From: an uncultured Blautia sp.
GTDB lineage: Bacteria > Bacillota > Clostridia > Lachnospirales > Lachnospiraceae
Reading direction: 5' to 3'
DNA: 12,523 bases
NCBI GenBank assembly: GCA_934426285.1
Contig: CAKRYE010000055.1
Span: forward strand, 1 to 12,523
The notes beneath the pieces were generated by a model that was not told the origin of the DNA, did no database searches, and worked only from the letters and a program-made list of their open reading frames with translations. The position numbers were made by a program, and so were the translations under genes. Numbering within the stretch: position 1 is the stretch's first letter; each line of letters begins with the position of its first letter. This document shows, in pieces, positions 6,487 through 12,454 of the stretch.

Positions 6487-7353
6487 ATGTTTGGAGAATG
6501 TCATGCGCATATCATTATGGATGGCGTGAATTACCGCCATGCAGTTGATATGCATAAAAATGGACCGGACGATAAGATCATAAGAGAACATCTGGAAGCT
6601 TATCAAAAGCGTGGTATTACTTTTGTGCGTGACGGAGGGGATGGACTGGGAGTTTCCAGGCGGGCAAAGGAGCTGGCACCGGAGTATGGAATTGATTACA
6701 GGACACCTGTATTCGCCATACATAAGGAAGGATATTATGGCGCTATTGTGGGAAAGAGCTTTGATACCATGGGAAAATTCCATCGGAGAGTTCTGGAGGC
6801 AAAAGCACAGGGAGCTGATTTTATCAAAATCATGACTACCGGAATCTTGGATTTTAATAATCATGGAGCAATTACAGGAATGTCCTTGGAAGAGGATGAA
6901 GTGAGAGAAATGGTTCATATTGCCCATGAAGAAGGCATGAAAGTGATGTCTCACACCAATGGGGTATATGGGGTCAGAGCTGCTTTAAAAGCAGGTGTAG
7001 ACAGTCTAGAACATGGCAACTATATGGACAGGGAAACGATGGAAATGCTGGCGGAAAGCAGTACTGTCTGGGTGCCTACCCTTGTGACAGTGATAAATTT
7101 GCTGGGTTCAGAACGATATGAGGATGCTGCTTTGCTTCCTATCATCCAGAGTGCCAGTGAAAATGTCCGCAGGGCATTTCAAATGGGGATTCATGTGGCA
7201 GCCGGAAGTGATGCAGGGGCATATAGAGTGTACCATGGGCAGGGAATACAGGATGAGATCCATGCATTCGAAGAGATTCTGGGATGCAGGGATAAAGTGT
7301 ATACCTGGCTGAAAGAAGGAGAAGAGGACATAAAAAATAAATTTCACAGTTGA
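6487..7353 (+). CDS. Compact amidohydrolase-family metal-dependent hydrolase
   Basis: The 288-residue product carries the complete metal-site series of the amidohydrolase superfamily. These are HAH (His6, His8), a lysine in FIKIMTTG (Lys114), His156 in MSHTNG, His176 in EHGNYMD and Asp242 in GSDAG. It begins directly at the first barrel strand and lacks the N- and C-terminal beta-sandwich strands of the roughly 400-residue imidazolonepropionase and prolidase-like members. It is thus a bare TIM barrel. The ATG is preceded by purine-rich AGAGGAAGAG, an acceptable but weak ribosome binding site. The substrate cannot be told from the sequence. It may be co-transcribed with alaX and ends in the terminator at 7353-7449. 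Confidence 0.82.
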   Translation: MFGECHAHIIMDGVNYRHAVDMHKNGPDDKIIREHLEAYQKRGITFVRDGGDGLGVSRRAKELAPEYGIDYRTPVFAIHKEGYYGAIVGKSFDTMGKFHRRVLEAKAQGADFIKIMTTGILDFNNHGAITGMSLEEDEVREMVHIAHEEGMKVMSHTNGVYGVRAALKAGVDSLEHGNYMDRETMEMLAESSTVWVPTLVTVINLLGSERYEDAALLPIIQSASENVRRAFQMGIHVAAGSDAGAYRVYHGQGIQDEIHAFEEILGCRDKVYTWLKEGEEDIKNKFHS

Positions 7354-7449
7354 AAATACAGCAGGTATTTTCATCGAATACGGATTATTAATATCCGGCT
7401 GACAGGAAGCTCTGTCTGGAAATAGATGAAAAATACCTGCTGTATTTTT
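7353..7449. terminator. Branched bidirectional terminator
   Basis: A long stem of more than 20 bp (7353-7375 with 7425-7449, about one bulge) starts on the last base of the amidohydrolase stop codon and ends in TTTTT. The interior holds two small hairpins, CGGAT/ATCCG (7381-7385, 7393-7397) and GACAG/CTGTC (7401-7405, 7412-7416), which gives a three-way junction. It also serves the convergent lipoprotein gene. Confidence 0.75.
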
Positions 7450-7480
7450 AGCTATATATAAAATATTTTAGGTAAAGTCT

Positions 7481-8653
7481 TTATCCGTTCTGTATCTGTA
7501 CAGCAGTATAGATATTGGAAGCTTTAGATCTGGAGGGATGAAAGGTTACCTGGACATAATCTCCGTATTCCAGACTGACTTCGGAGCTGTTCCGGAGTTC
7601 TTCTGTGCGGAAAGTATCTACAGCACCATCGTCTGTTTGTACAGTGATGGTGTTGGCAGTACTGCCGGTAATGACACCTGTGACTGTAAAAGAAATATGC
7701 TTGTCATCAATGGTGTCAGGATCCTCTCCTGTAACTGCCAGGATCTGGATCCCCTCCAGGCTATCCGGCTGCAGGACACCCTTATAGGTGACATTTACAT
7801 GGGAGCCGGGAGCAATACCGCCTTTGAAATAAACGGGAATGGAGGACATATCCAGATTTTGGACTGTGCTGCTTCCGGCAGGGAGAATCTGCAGGGTATT
7901 CAGGTTAACACCCTGTATAGTTGCCAGGAACTGCTGCTCTTTACCGGCAGCCTCCTCGGGAGTTTCCTCCGGATTCGGCGGTGGTGTGGGAGTTGGATCC
8001 GGGATAACGATTGTTTCCAGATCAGAAATACTCAATACCTTTAAGTGGCTGGCATTGAGAGAAGCGGAAGAATCCTGGGAGGTATCGGGGAACTTTCCCT
8101 TAAAATTCAGATATACCCAGTCTCCTTCTTTGATTCCGTTCTGATAATATTGTTCTGTGCCGGTGATCGGGTAGGTAGCGGTTTTTCCTTTTTTGGATTT
8201 CAGGGTTATGGTATTGGCAGTGAGGGAAAGGACCTGTCCATGGGCAGTGCGCTTTTTCAGTTTGCTTTTGCGGTGAAATTCATCTACTACCTTCAAAGTC
8301 TGTACAGTACTGGTGTCTGTGCCGGAAAGCTGGCCTTCATAGATCACACTGATCTCATCACCTGTGATCATACCGTCTTTGCATTCCAGGGTAGCACCGG
8401 AAAGATTAAATACATAGGAAGCTTCTCCTTTATTCAGGATCAGCTGGCTTCCGGAAAAATCCTGAAGAGTACCTGATATCTCATCCATATATACCCTGTT
8501 TTTGGGTTCGGCTGTGGCAGAATCCGAGGAGGACGGTTCCTCCACGGAAACATCTCCGGTTGATGTGATTTGTTCCAGTACAGTTCCAAGAGAGCACCCG
8601 CTCAGTGACAAACTGAGAACAGTGCAGGCACAGACAGCAAGCAGTTTTTTCAT
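7481..8653 (-). CDS. Lipoprotein with four degenerate beta-rich repeats
   Basis: The 390-residue product starts with a lipoprotein signal peptide: Lys-Lys, a hydrophobic core and the lipobox LSGC with Cys20. It would be anchored on the outer face of the membrane. A Ser/Glu-rich spacer follows. Four similar units of about 70 residues lie at about 57-125, 137-208, 241-308 and 320-388. Each opens with a G-x-(V/L/I) strand and a TITL/LIL-like strand, and ends with GD-x-V-x-V-x-(Y/F) and a hydrophobic strand. A Pro-rich linker, PDPTPTPPPNPEETPEE, separates units 2 and 3. I know no function for it. The start codon is preceded by GGAGG 12 bases upstream. No convincing promoter is visible in 8654-8740. 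Confidence 0.8.
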   Translation of the reverse strand: MKKLLAVCACTVLSLSLSGCSLGTVLEQITSTGDVSVEEPSSSDSATAEPKNRVYMDEISGTLQDFSGSQLILNKGEASYVFNLSGATLECKDGMITGDEISVIYEGQLSGTDTSTVQTLKVVDEFHRKSKLKKRTAHGQVLSLTANTITLKSKKGKTATYPITGTEQYYQNGIKEGDWVYLNFKGKFPDTSQDSSASLNASHLKVLSISDLETIVIPDPTPTPPPNPEETPEEAAGKEQQFLATIQGVNLNTLQILPAGSSTVQNLDMSSIPVYFKGGIAPGSHVNVTYKGVLQPDSLEGIQILAVTGEDPDTIDDKHISFTVTGVITGSTANTITVQTDDGAVDTFRTEELRNSSEVSLEYGDYVQVTFHPSRSKASNIYTAVQIQNG

Positions 8654-8808
8654 AATAATTGCAGATCCTCCAGAAAAGTCATTTATGCAATTATCATAAC
8701 ATATATTGTAAGGGTTTTGAGATTTATTTTTCTTTTTTTGTCATTTTTTGCTCTGATATTTCCATAAGGATTTTTGAAAATTTTTGATAAAATAATAACA
8801 ATTAGATA

Positions 8809-8836
8809 TTGCATTTTTGATAGTTTGTGATATACT
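8809..8836 (+). promoter_or_regulatory. Promoter of the folT transcript
   Basis: TTGCAT (8809-8814), a 16-base spacer and TATACT (8831-8836) with an extended TGA just before it. Transcription would start near 8843, about 15 bases before the riboswitch. Confidence 0.65.
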
Positions 8837-8857
8837 TTTTTTAAATAAATAATAGCG

Positions 8858-8961
8858 AAGTAGGATTTTATGCGTTAAGTGTTCACAGGCTGGGGAGTCG
8901 CCGTGAAACGAAAAGCAGAGTGACAAGCTGCTTACGATATGATTTCCGCACCCGTTGCTAC
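8858..8961 (+). promoter_or_regulatory. THF (tetrahydrofolate) riboswitch
   Basis: The leader of folT shows the conserved THF-riboswitch block GCGTTAAGTG (8872-8881). Next is a stem TTCAC/GTGAA (8882-8886, 8903-8907) extended by GGC/GCC, with a G-rich loop TGGGGA. The conserved AACGAA-like junction and a GCAG/CTGC hairpin (8915-8918, 8928-8931) follow. The 3' strand contains TTTCCGC, which can pair with the loop as the pseudoknot. The outer stem is short (GTAG with CTAC at 8958-8961). The aptamer binds reduced folates, and folate-transport genes are its usual targets. No U-tailed terminator lies between it and the gene, so control of ribosome access is more likely. Confidence 0.85.
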
Positions 8962-8999
8962 ATATGAGGACATCTCATAGTGTGGAGGGATTATTATTT

Positions 9000-9074
9000 A
9001 TGGTAACTACTCTATTTTATAAACACATTATGGAGGTGTTTTTATTATGCAGAAAAAACAAACATGGAACGTAA
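9000..9074 (+). CDS. Possible 24-residue upstream ORF overlapping folT
   Basis: An ATG at 9000 is preceded by GGAGGG (8984-8989) at 10 bases. It opens a 24-codon frame (MVTTLFYKHIMEV...) that ends at 9074, inside folT in another frame. It lies between the riboswitch and folT. The peptide matches nothing I know. The strong ribosome binding site is the main support, so this may be a leader ORF or chance. Confidence 0.3.
   Translation: MVTTLFYKHIMEVFLLCRKNKHGT
9021..9041 (+). promoter_or_regulatory. Hairpin over the folT ribosome binding site
   Basis: AAACAC (9021-9026) pairs with GTGTTT (9036-9041) around a 9-base loop holding most of GGAGG (9032-9036). The fold would partly hide the folT ribosome binding site and is followed by a short T-rich stretch. 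Confidence 0.45.
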
Positions 9075-9607
9075 AAACATTGGTATTTATGGCTCTTCTC
9101 ATCGCTATGCATCTGGTATTGACACGAGTTCTGGTCATTGATCTTGGAGCATATCGTATTTCTGTAGGAAGTGTAACTACGGTTCTGGCTGGCCTGTGGC
9201 TGGGTCCGGTAGCCGGTGGTGTCTGTGGATTATGTGCAGATGTGATTGGATGTTTTATGAAGGGATATGCGGTAAATCCCTTTATCACAGTTGCAGCTAT
9301 TCTCTGGGGAGTCCTTCCGGCATTGGCAAGACCATTGTTTGCAAACAAAAAGAAAACAGGAAAAACAGTTGTTATCTGTATTTCTATTGTGATAACTGCA
9401 ATTCTCAGTTCTCTGGTATTAACAACAGCAGGACTGGTAATTATGCTTGGATATAATTTTTATGCGATCATGCCTGGAAGACTGGTACAGTTTGCAATTA
9501 TGATCCCTATTTACTGTGTGCTTACCTGTCTGCTGTATTTCAGTCCTCTGACTGCTATGATTGTAGGTAATGTGACACCGGCAGTACTGAATAAGAAAAC
9601 AGTGTAA
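9047..9607 (+). CDS. folT: Folate ECF transporter S component FolT
   Basis: The 186-residue integral membrane protein has six predicted membrane segments, the standard S-component size. After the first helix it carries the folate-type signature GAYRISVGSVTTVLAGLWLGPVAGGVCGLCADVIG (residues about 34-68 in all), with Arg37 and Asp65 in the usual places. FolT binds folate and works with a shared energising module (EcfA, EcfA', EcfT) that is encoded elsewhere. The THF riboswitch upstream strongly supports the substrate. The ATG lies 10 bases after GGAGG (9032-9036). The gene stands alone and is closed by a terminator at 9664-9713. Confidence 0.93.
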   Translation: MQKKQTWNVKTLVFMALLIAMHLVLTRVLVIDLGAYRISVGSVTTVLAGLWLGPVAGGVCGLCADVIGCFMKGYAVNPFITVAAILWGVLPALARPLFANKKKTGKTVVICISIVITAILSSLVLTTAGLVIMLGYNFYAIMPGRLVQFAIMIPIYCVLTCLLYFSPLTAMIVGNVTPAVLNKKTV

Positions 9608-9663
9608 CAAAATGATTATGAAAGTATACATTCATTGATTCCCCAAAAAGAAAAAGTAAAATG

Positions 9664-9713
9664 AAAAGAAGTGTGTTCTGTAAGAGGAAAAAATTACAGA
9701 ACGCACTTCTTTT
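9664..9713. terminator. Bidirectional terminator between folT and the acetyltransferase gene
   Basis: A 20-bp stem (9664-9683 with 9694-9713, one G-T wobble) with a 10-base loop ends in a T run on the + strand. The preceding A-rich stretch gives a U tail on the - strand. Confidence 0.88.
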
Positions 9714-9731
9714 TTATAGATATCCGGTAAA

Positions 9732-10508
9732 TTATTTTTCAGGCGGAAAGTTACCGTTTTCGTCCGGCTGTACCCGGAACCAATAGGTATAGAGCTGCTG
9801 GAATCCAAGGAATCTGTACAGTGCCCGGGCATTGTCATTTCCCTCTACAACCTGCAGGTAAGCATTTTGAGCTCCCTTTTTTATGCCTTCTTTCAGAAGT
9901 CCGGTACAGATCTGACGGGCATATCCCTGCCTGCGGTATTCTTTTTTGACATGGATGGCATAGATGCCGATGTAATCTCTGTCCAGTATTCCCAGACCGG
10001 TTGCGATAATCTGACCGTCTATGCTGACAGAGGCACAGATGGTTTCCTTGAGGATTGACTGATACATGGATGGAACTACTTTCCGGTGAATCGGATTGGT
10101 GGTATTTTTCAGGCGGAACAGACTTTCAATCCATTCAAGAGGGATATTTTCACAGAAAGAGACATCAGGGTAAGGGCAATCTATCCGGGCAGTTTTCAGG
10201 CTCATTGCCATAACGTTAGTAGTGTGCTGTATGGCATATCCACGGTTTTCCAGGACATAATCAAAGTCAGGAGAAACCAGGGGACTGATCTTGAAGACAG
10301 CCGGACTTCCAAGGCGTTTATACTCACTTTCGCAAAAGGGGATTTTTTCTCTCCATGTGAGAGTGGAATTACCAAACTGTTCTACGCTGTTGGTTCTGTG
10401 TGTATAAAAATAAGAAAATCTCAGAATCCAGCCGTCATACAGCTCCATTTTGTGGGACGGCCAGGCGTTCAGAGACATATCTTCAATTTGTTTAATGGTG
10501 GTTTCCAT
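9732..10508 (-). CDS. GNAT-family N-acetyltransferase
   Basis: The 258-residue product has a C-terminal GNAT fold (about 115-248). The acetyl-CoA binding loop is RRQGYA (192-197), after the strand YIGIYAIHVKKEYR. The motif B region is GNDNARALYRFLGF (223-236). The N-terminal half (1-110) is a diverged second domain starting with AWPSHKMELYDGWILRFS, seen in a group of two-domain GNAT proteins whose substrate is not known. It would transfer acetyl from acetyl-CoA to a small amine or a protein N-terminus, but the acceptor cannot be named. The start codon lies 12 bases after AAAGGAG. The gene has its own promoter at 10547-10575. Confidence 0.88.
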   Translation of the reverse strand: METTIKQIEDMSLNAWPSHKMELYDGWILRFSYFYTHRTNSVEQFGNSTLTWREKIPFCESEYKRLGSPAVFKISPLVSPDFDYVLENRGYAIQHTTNVMAMSLKTARIDCPYPDVSFCENIPLEWIESLFRLKNTTNPIHRKVVPSMYQSILKETICASVSIDGQIIATGLGILDRDYIGIYAIHVKKEYRRQGYARQICTGLLKEGIKKGAQNAYLQVVEGNDNARALYRFLGFQQLYTYWFRVQPDENGNFPPEK

Positions 10509-10546
10509 AGGTAAGGAAAACTCCTTTCAGATTAATTTATATCCAG

Positions 10547-10575
10547 ATTATACAGAAGTGCACAGTGATATGCAA
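10547..10575 (-). promoter_or_regulatory. Sigma-A promoter of the acetyltransferase gene
   Basis: On the - strand TTGCAT (10570-10575), a 17-base spacer and a consensus TATAAT (10547-10552). It lies in the gap after the hydrolase gene, so the acetyltransferase gene can be transcribed separately. Confidence 0.75.
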
Positions 10576-10600
10576 GAAAACATTATGGTTTCTTCCGCCC

Positions 10601-11203
10601 TTAGAGGTTTAGTAAAGGATACAAACGTTCGGCTAATAGGCTGTGACCCAGAGCAGTGAGATGGATGCCATCTGTGGTAATTGCAGGAAGGCCTCTTACG
10701 GACGCCTCTTTATTCAGATAATCCTGTAAAGGCAGAAAGGAAAGTGAAAACTGGCAGGAAAGCCTGCGGATATTTTGTGACATGGCCTGAACATAGGGAA
10801 ACCAGTTTTGATATTCAGCCGGACAAGGGAAGATAAACGGTTCCATGAGAATCACCTGTTGTGCATCTGCAGTGAGTAGCTGTAGTAATTCATTATAATG
10901 AACGGTGAATTCCTTCAGCATTTGCTGCTTTTGTTCCTCTGTGCGGTGTGTGTTCATGATTAATCCGATATCGTTGATACCGACCAGCAGAGTGACAACC
11001 GGATTGCGATGAAGGGAAATACGGTGAGTCTGAATGTTTTCGAGAATACGTGATACTGTGAATCCATCTATTCCGTGATTTTTGATCTGTACGGTGTGTG
11101 GAAGTTTTTCTGCAAGCAGCTGCACATAGCCGTTTCCAAGAGGAAAATCTTCGAATAAATGATTACAGTCGGTAATGCTGTCGCCCAGACATAGAATTTG
11201 CAT
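10601..11203 (-). CDS. SGNH/GDSL-family hydrolase (esterase/lipase-like)
   Basis: The 200-residue product shows the four SGNH blocks in order. They are GDSITD (catalytic Ser9), the oxyanion-hole Gly44 in NHGIDG, GIND (Asn77) and DGIHLT (Asp178, His181). The fold and size fit cytoplasmic SGNH hydrolases acting on acyl esters, often on carbohydrates or lipids. No signal peptide is visible. I chose the ATG at 11203 because AAGGAG lies 6 bases upstream and the GDS motif normally sits within the first ten residues. An in-frame ATG at 11380 would add 59 residues of translated promoter region and is unlikely. Promoter at 11298-11326. Confidence 0.92.
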   Translation of the reverse strand: MQILCLGDSITDCNHLFEDFPLGNGYVQLLAEKLPHTVQIKNHGIDGFTVSRILENIQTHRISLHRNPVVTLLVGINDIGLIMNTHRTEEQKQQMLKEFTVHYNELLQLLTADAQQVILMEPFIFPCPAEYQNWFPYVQAMSQNIRRLSCQFSLSFLPLQDYLNKEASVRGLPAITTDGIHLTALGHSLLAERLYPLLNL

Positions 11204-11228
11204 AAAATGCTCCTTTCCCAGCACAGGG

Positions 11229-11261
11229 AAATTGGTATGACCTGTTTTGAAAATTGGTATG
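11229..11261. repeat. Direct repeat with GntR-like half-sites in the hydrolase leader
   Basis: AAATTGGTATG occurs at 11229-11239 and 11251-11261, exactly 22 bases apart (two helical turns). The first copy extends to ATTGGT-ATG-ACCTGT (11231-11245), which matches the operator at 290-304 in 10 of its 12 defined bases. It lies in the 5' leader of the hydrolase gene. Confidence 0.35.
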
Positions 11262-11297
11262 TTTTGCAATATAAATTTTATATAAAAAATATATAAA

Positions 11298-11326
11298 ATA
11301 ATATCACCGGGTGACAGTCTGGTCAA
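11298..11326 (-). promoter_or_regulatory. Sigma-A promoter of the SGNH hydrolase gene, with a palindrome in its spacer
   Basis: On the - strand TTGACC (11321-11326), 17 bases, then TATTAT (11298-11303). The spacer contains the perfect palindrome TCACCGGGTGA (11304-11314) next to the -10 element, a possible operator. Confidence 0.7.
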
Positions 11327-11453
11327 TAAAAATGCACCGATTTTTGTTAAATTGCATGATGAAAAGTATGATTTTGACAAAATAAGAAAAAAACATTATG
11401 CAAAGTGCATAAAAAAGAAGAACTATTTTGTTGAGAATAGTCAAAAATGATTG

Positions 11454-11481
11454 TTGACTTTTTAACAGATTCGAATATAAT
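11454..11481 (+). promoter_or_regulatory. Sigma-A promoter of the atp operon
   Basis: TTGACT (11454-11459), a 16-base spacer and a consensus TATAAT (11476-11481). Transcription would begin near 11488, giving a leader of about 60-85 bases before atpB. The stretch 11327-11453 between the two divergent promoters is A/T-rich and holds nothing else I can name. Confidence 0.75.
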
Positions 11482-11533
11482 AATCTCAAAATCCTGAATC
11501 TCAGGGAGATGGTTTTCCGGAGATCCGGTAAAA

Positions 11534-11551
11534 AAGGAGGGAAAAGAGACG
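11534..11551 (+). promoter_or_regulatory. Strong ribosome binding site pointing to an in-frame ACG codon
   Basis: AAGGAGGG (11534-11541) ends about 8 bases before an ACG codon (11549-11551) that is in frame with atpB, 8 codons upstream of the first ATG. No ATG, GTG or TTG lies at a proper distance in that frame, and the ATG at 11573 is 32 bases from the site. Confidence 0.5.
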
Positions 11552-11572
11552 GGTAATTTAGCAAGCACGTTA

Positions 11573-12235
11573 ATGGAAGAACTTCAATGTAAGACAGTTT
11601 TTACCATACCGGTGTTTGGTGGAATACCAATTGCAGAATCAGTAGCAGTGACATGGATCATCATGGCAGTGCTTTTAATTTTGTCATTGGTGCTTGTGCG
11701 AAATCTAAGTGTGGAAAACCCCGGTAAGAAACAGCTTTTATTAGAAGCGGGAGTTGGTTTTCTCCATAACTTCTTTAAGGATATCCTTGGAGAAGAGGGA
11801 AAAAGATATATTCCCTATCTGATGACAGTTGTCATTTACATTGGAATTGCAAACATTTTCGGTGTGTTTGGATTTGTACCGCCTACAAAGGATTTAAACT
11901 GTACGATTGGTCTTGCGCTTACAAGTATTTTTCTGATTGAGTATGCAGGATTTCATAAGAAAGGTCTGAAAGGATTTATTAAAAGCTTTGCAGAGCCTTC
12001 ACCGGTTATGCTGCCGATCAATATTCTGGAGATCGCCATTCGTCCTACATCACTTTGTATGCGACTTTTTGGTAATGTGTTAGGAAGCTATGTGGTTATG
12101 AAACTTCTTGAGTTTATATGCCCGGCAATTCTTCCTATCCCATTCAGCCTGTATTTTGATTTCTTTGACGGATTCATTCAGGCTTATGTATTTGTATTCT
12201 TAACTTCTTTATTTATTAAAGAAGCTATTGAATAA
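11573..12235 (+). CDS. atpB: F-type ATP synthase subunit a (Fo)
   Basis: From this ATG the product has 220 residues. It is the Fo stator subunit that carries ions to and from the rotating c ring. The key arginine sits in SLCMRLFGNVLG (Arg164, equivalent to E. coli Arg210). Other family features are the N-terminal membrane helix (about 25-43), FLHNFFKDILGEE, IANIFGVFGFVPPTKDL and the C-terminal QAYVFVFLTSLF helix. The start is uncertain: a strong ribosome binding site points to an in-frame ACG at 11549, which would add TGNLASTL (Met if used as start) and give 228 residues. The gene opens the atp operon, with no atpI upstream, and atpE follows 219 bases later. Confidence 0.93.
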   Translation: MEELQCKTVFTIPVFGGIPIAESVAVTWIIMAVLLILSLVLVRNLSVENPGKKQLLLEAGVGFLHNFFKDILGEEGKRYIPYLMTVVIYIGIANIFGVFGFVPPTKDLNCTIGLALTSIFLIEYAGFHKKGLKGFIKSFAEPSPVMLPINILEIAIRPTSLCMRLFGNVLGSYVVMKLLEFICPAILPIPFSLYFDFFDGFIQAYVFVFLTSLFIKEAIE

Positions 12236-12241
12236 AAGCTT

Positions 12242-12411
12242 ACTGCTCATACAGGATTATGACATCACATATGGGACATAAGATACGAGGCATAAAGATG
12301 AGACAGCAGTTATGAGCAGTACCCCCCCAAAAAAAAGCTGTCCGGATATTAACAGGATAGCACATTACAAAGAAAAATCTGTAATATCAGGTTATGGACA
12401 ATATTTTGTCC
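12242..12411 (+). repeat. Hairpin-rich spacer between atpB and atpE
   Basis: The spacer holds four candidate stems. A 10-bp perfect outer pair is ACTGCTCATA (12242-12251) with TATGAGCAGT (12311-12320). The others are GCTGTCC/GGATAGC (12337-12343, 12355-12361), ATTACA/TGTAAT (12364-12369, 12380-12385) and GGACAA/TTGTCC (12396-12401, 12406-12411). A homopolymer tract C7A8 lies at 12322-12336. None has a terminator-like T run, so transcription into atpE is expected. The hairpins may affect mRNA processing or the relative output of subunit c. Confidence 0.6.
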
Positions 12412-12454
12412 TGACATCATTCATTCAATTTTGAAACAACAGGAGGAAAAAGTT

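Noticed and set aside
6424..6954. 176-codon open frame on the - strand over the amidohydrolase
   Set aside because: It is a shadow of a gene with all metal-site residues in the other strand.
7538..8476. Overlapping + strand open frames across the lipoprotein gene
   Set aside because: The - strand frame has a signal peptide, lipobox, internal repeats and full length. The + strand frames have none of these.
10086..10514. 142-codon + strand frame over the acetyltransferase
   Set aside because: It is antisense to a clear GNAT gene and has no recognisable domain.
11204..11380. 59-residue N-terminal extension of the SGNH hydrolase
   Set aside because: The stretch covers the promoter and leader. 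The GDS motif belongs near the N-terminus, and the ATG at 11203 has a perfectly spaced ribosome binding site.
12322..12336. C7A8 tract as a coding phase-variation switch
   Set aside because: No open frame spans the tract, which lies in the atpB-atpE spacer. At most it affects the mRNA.
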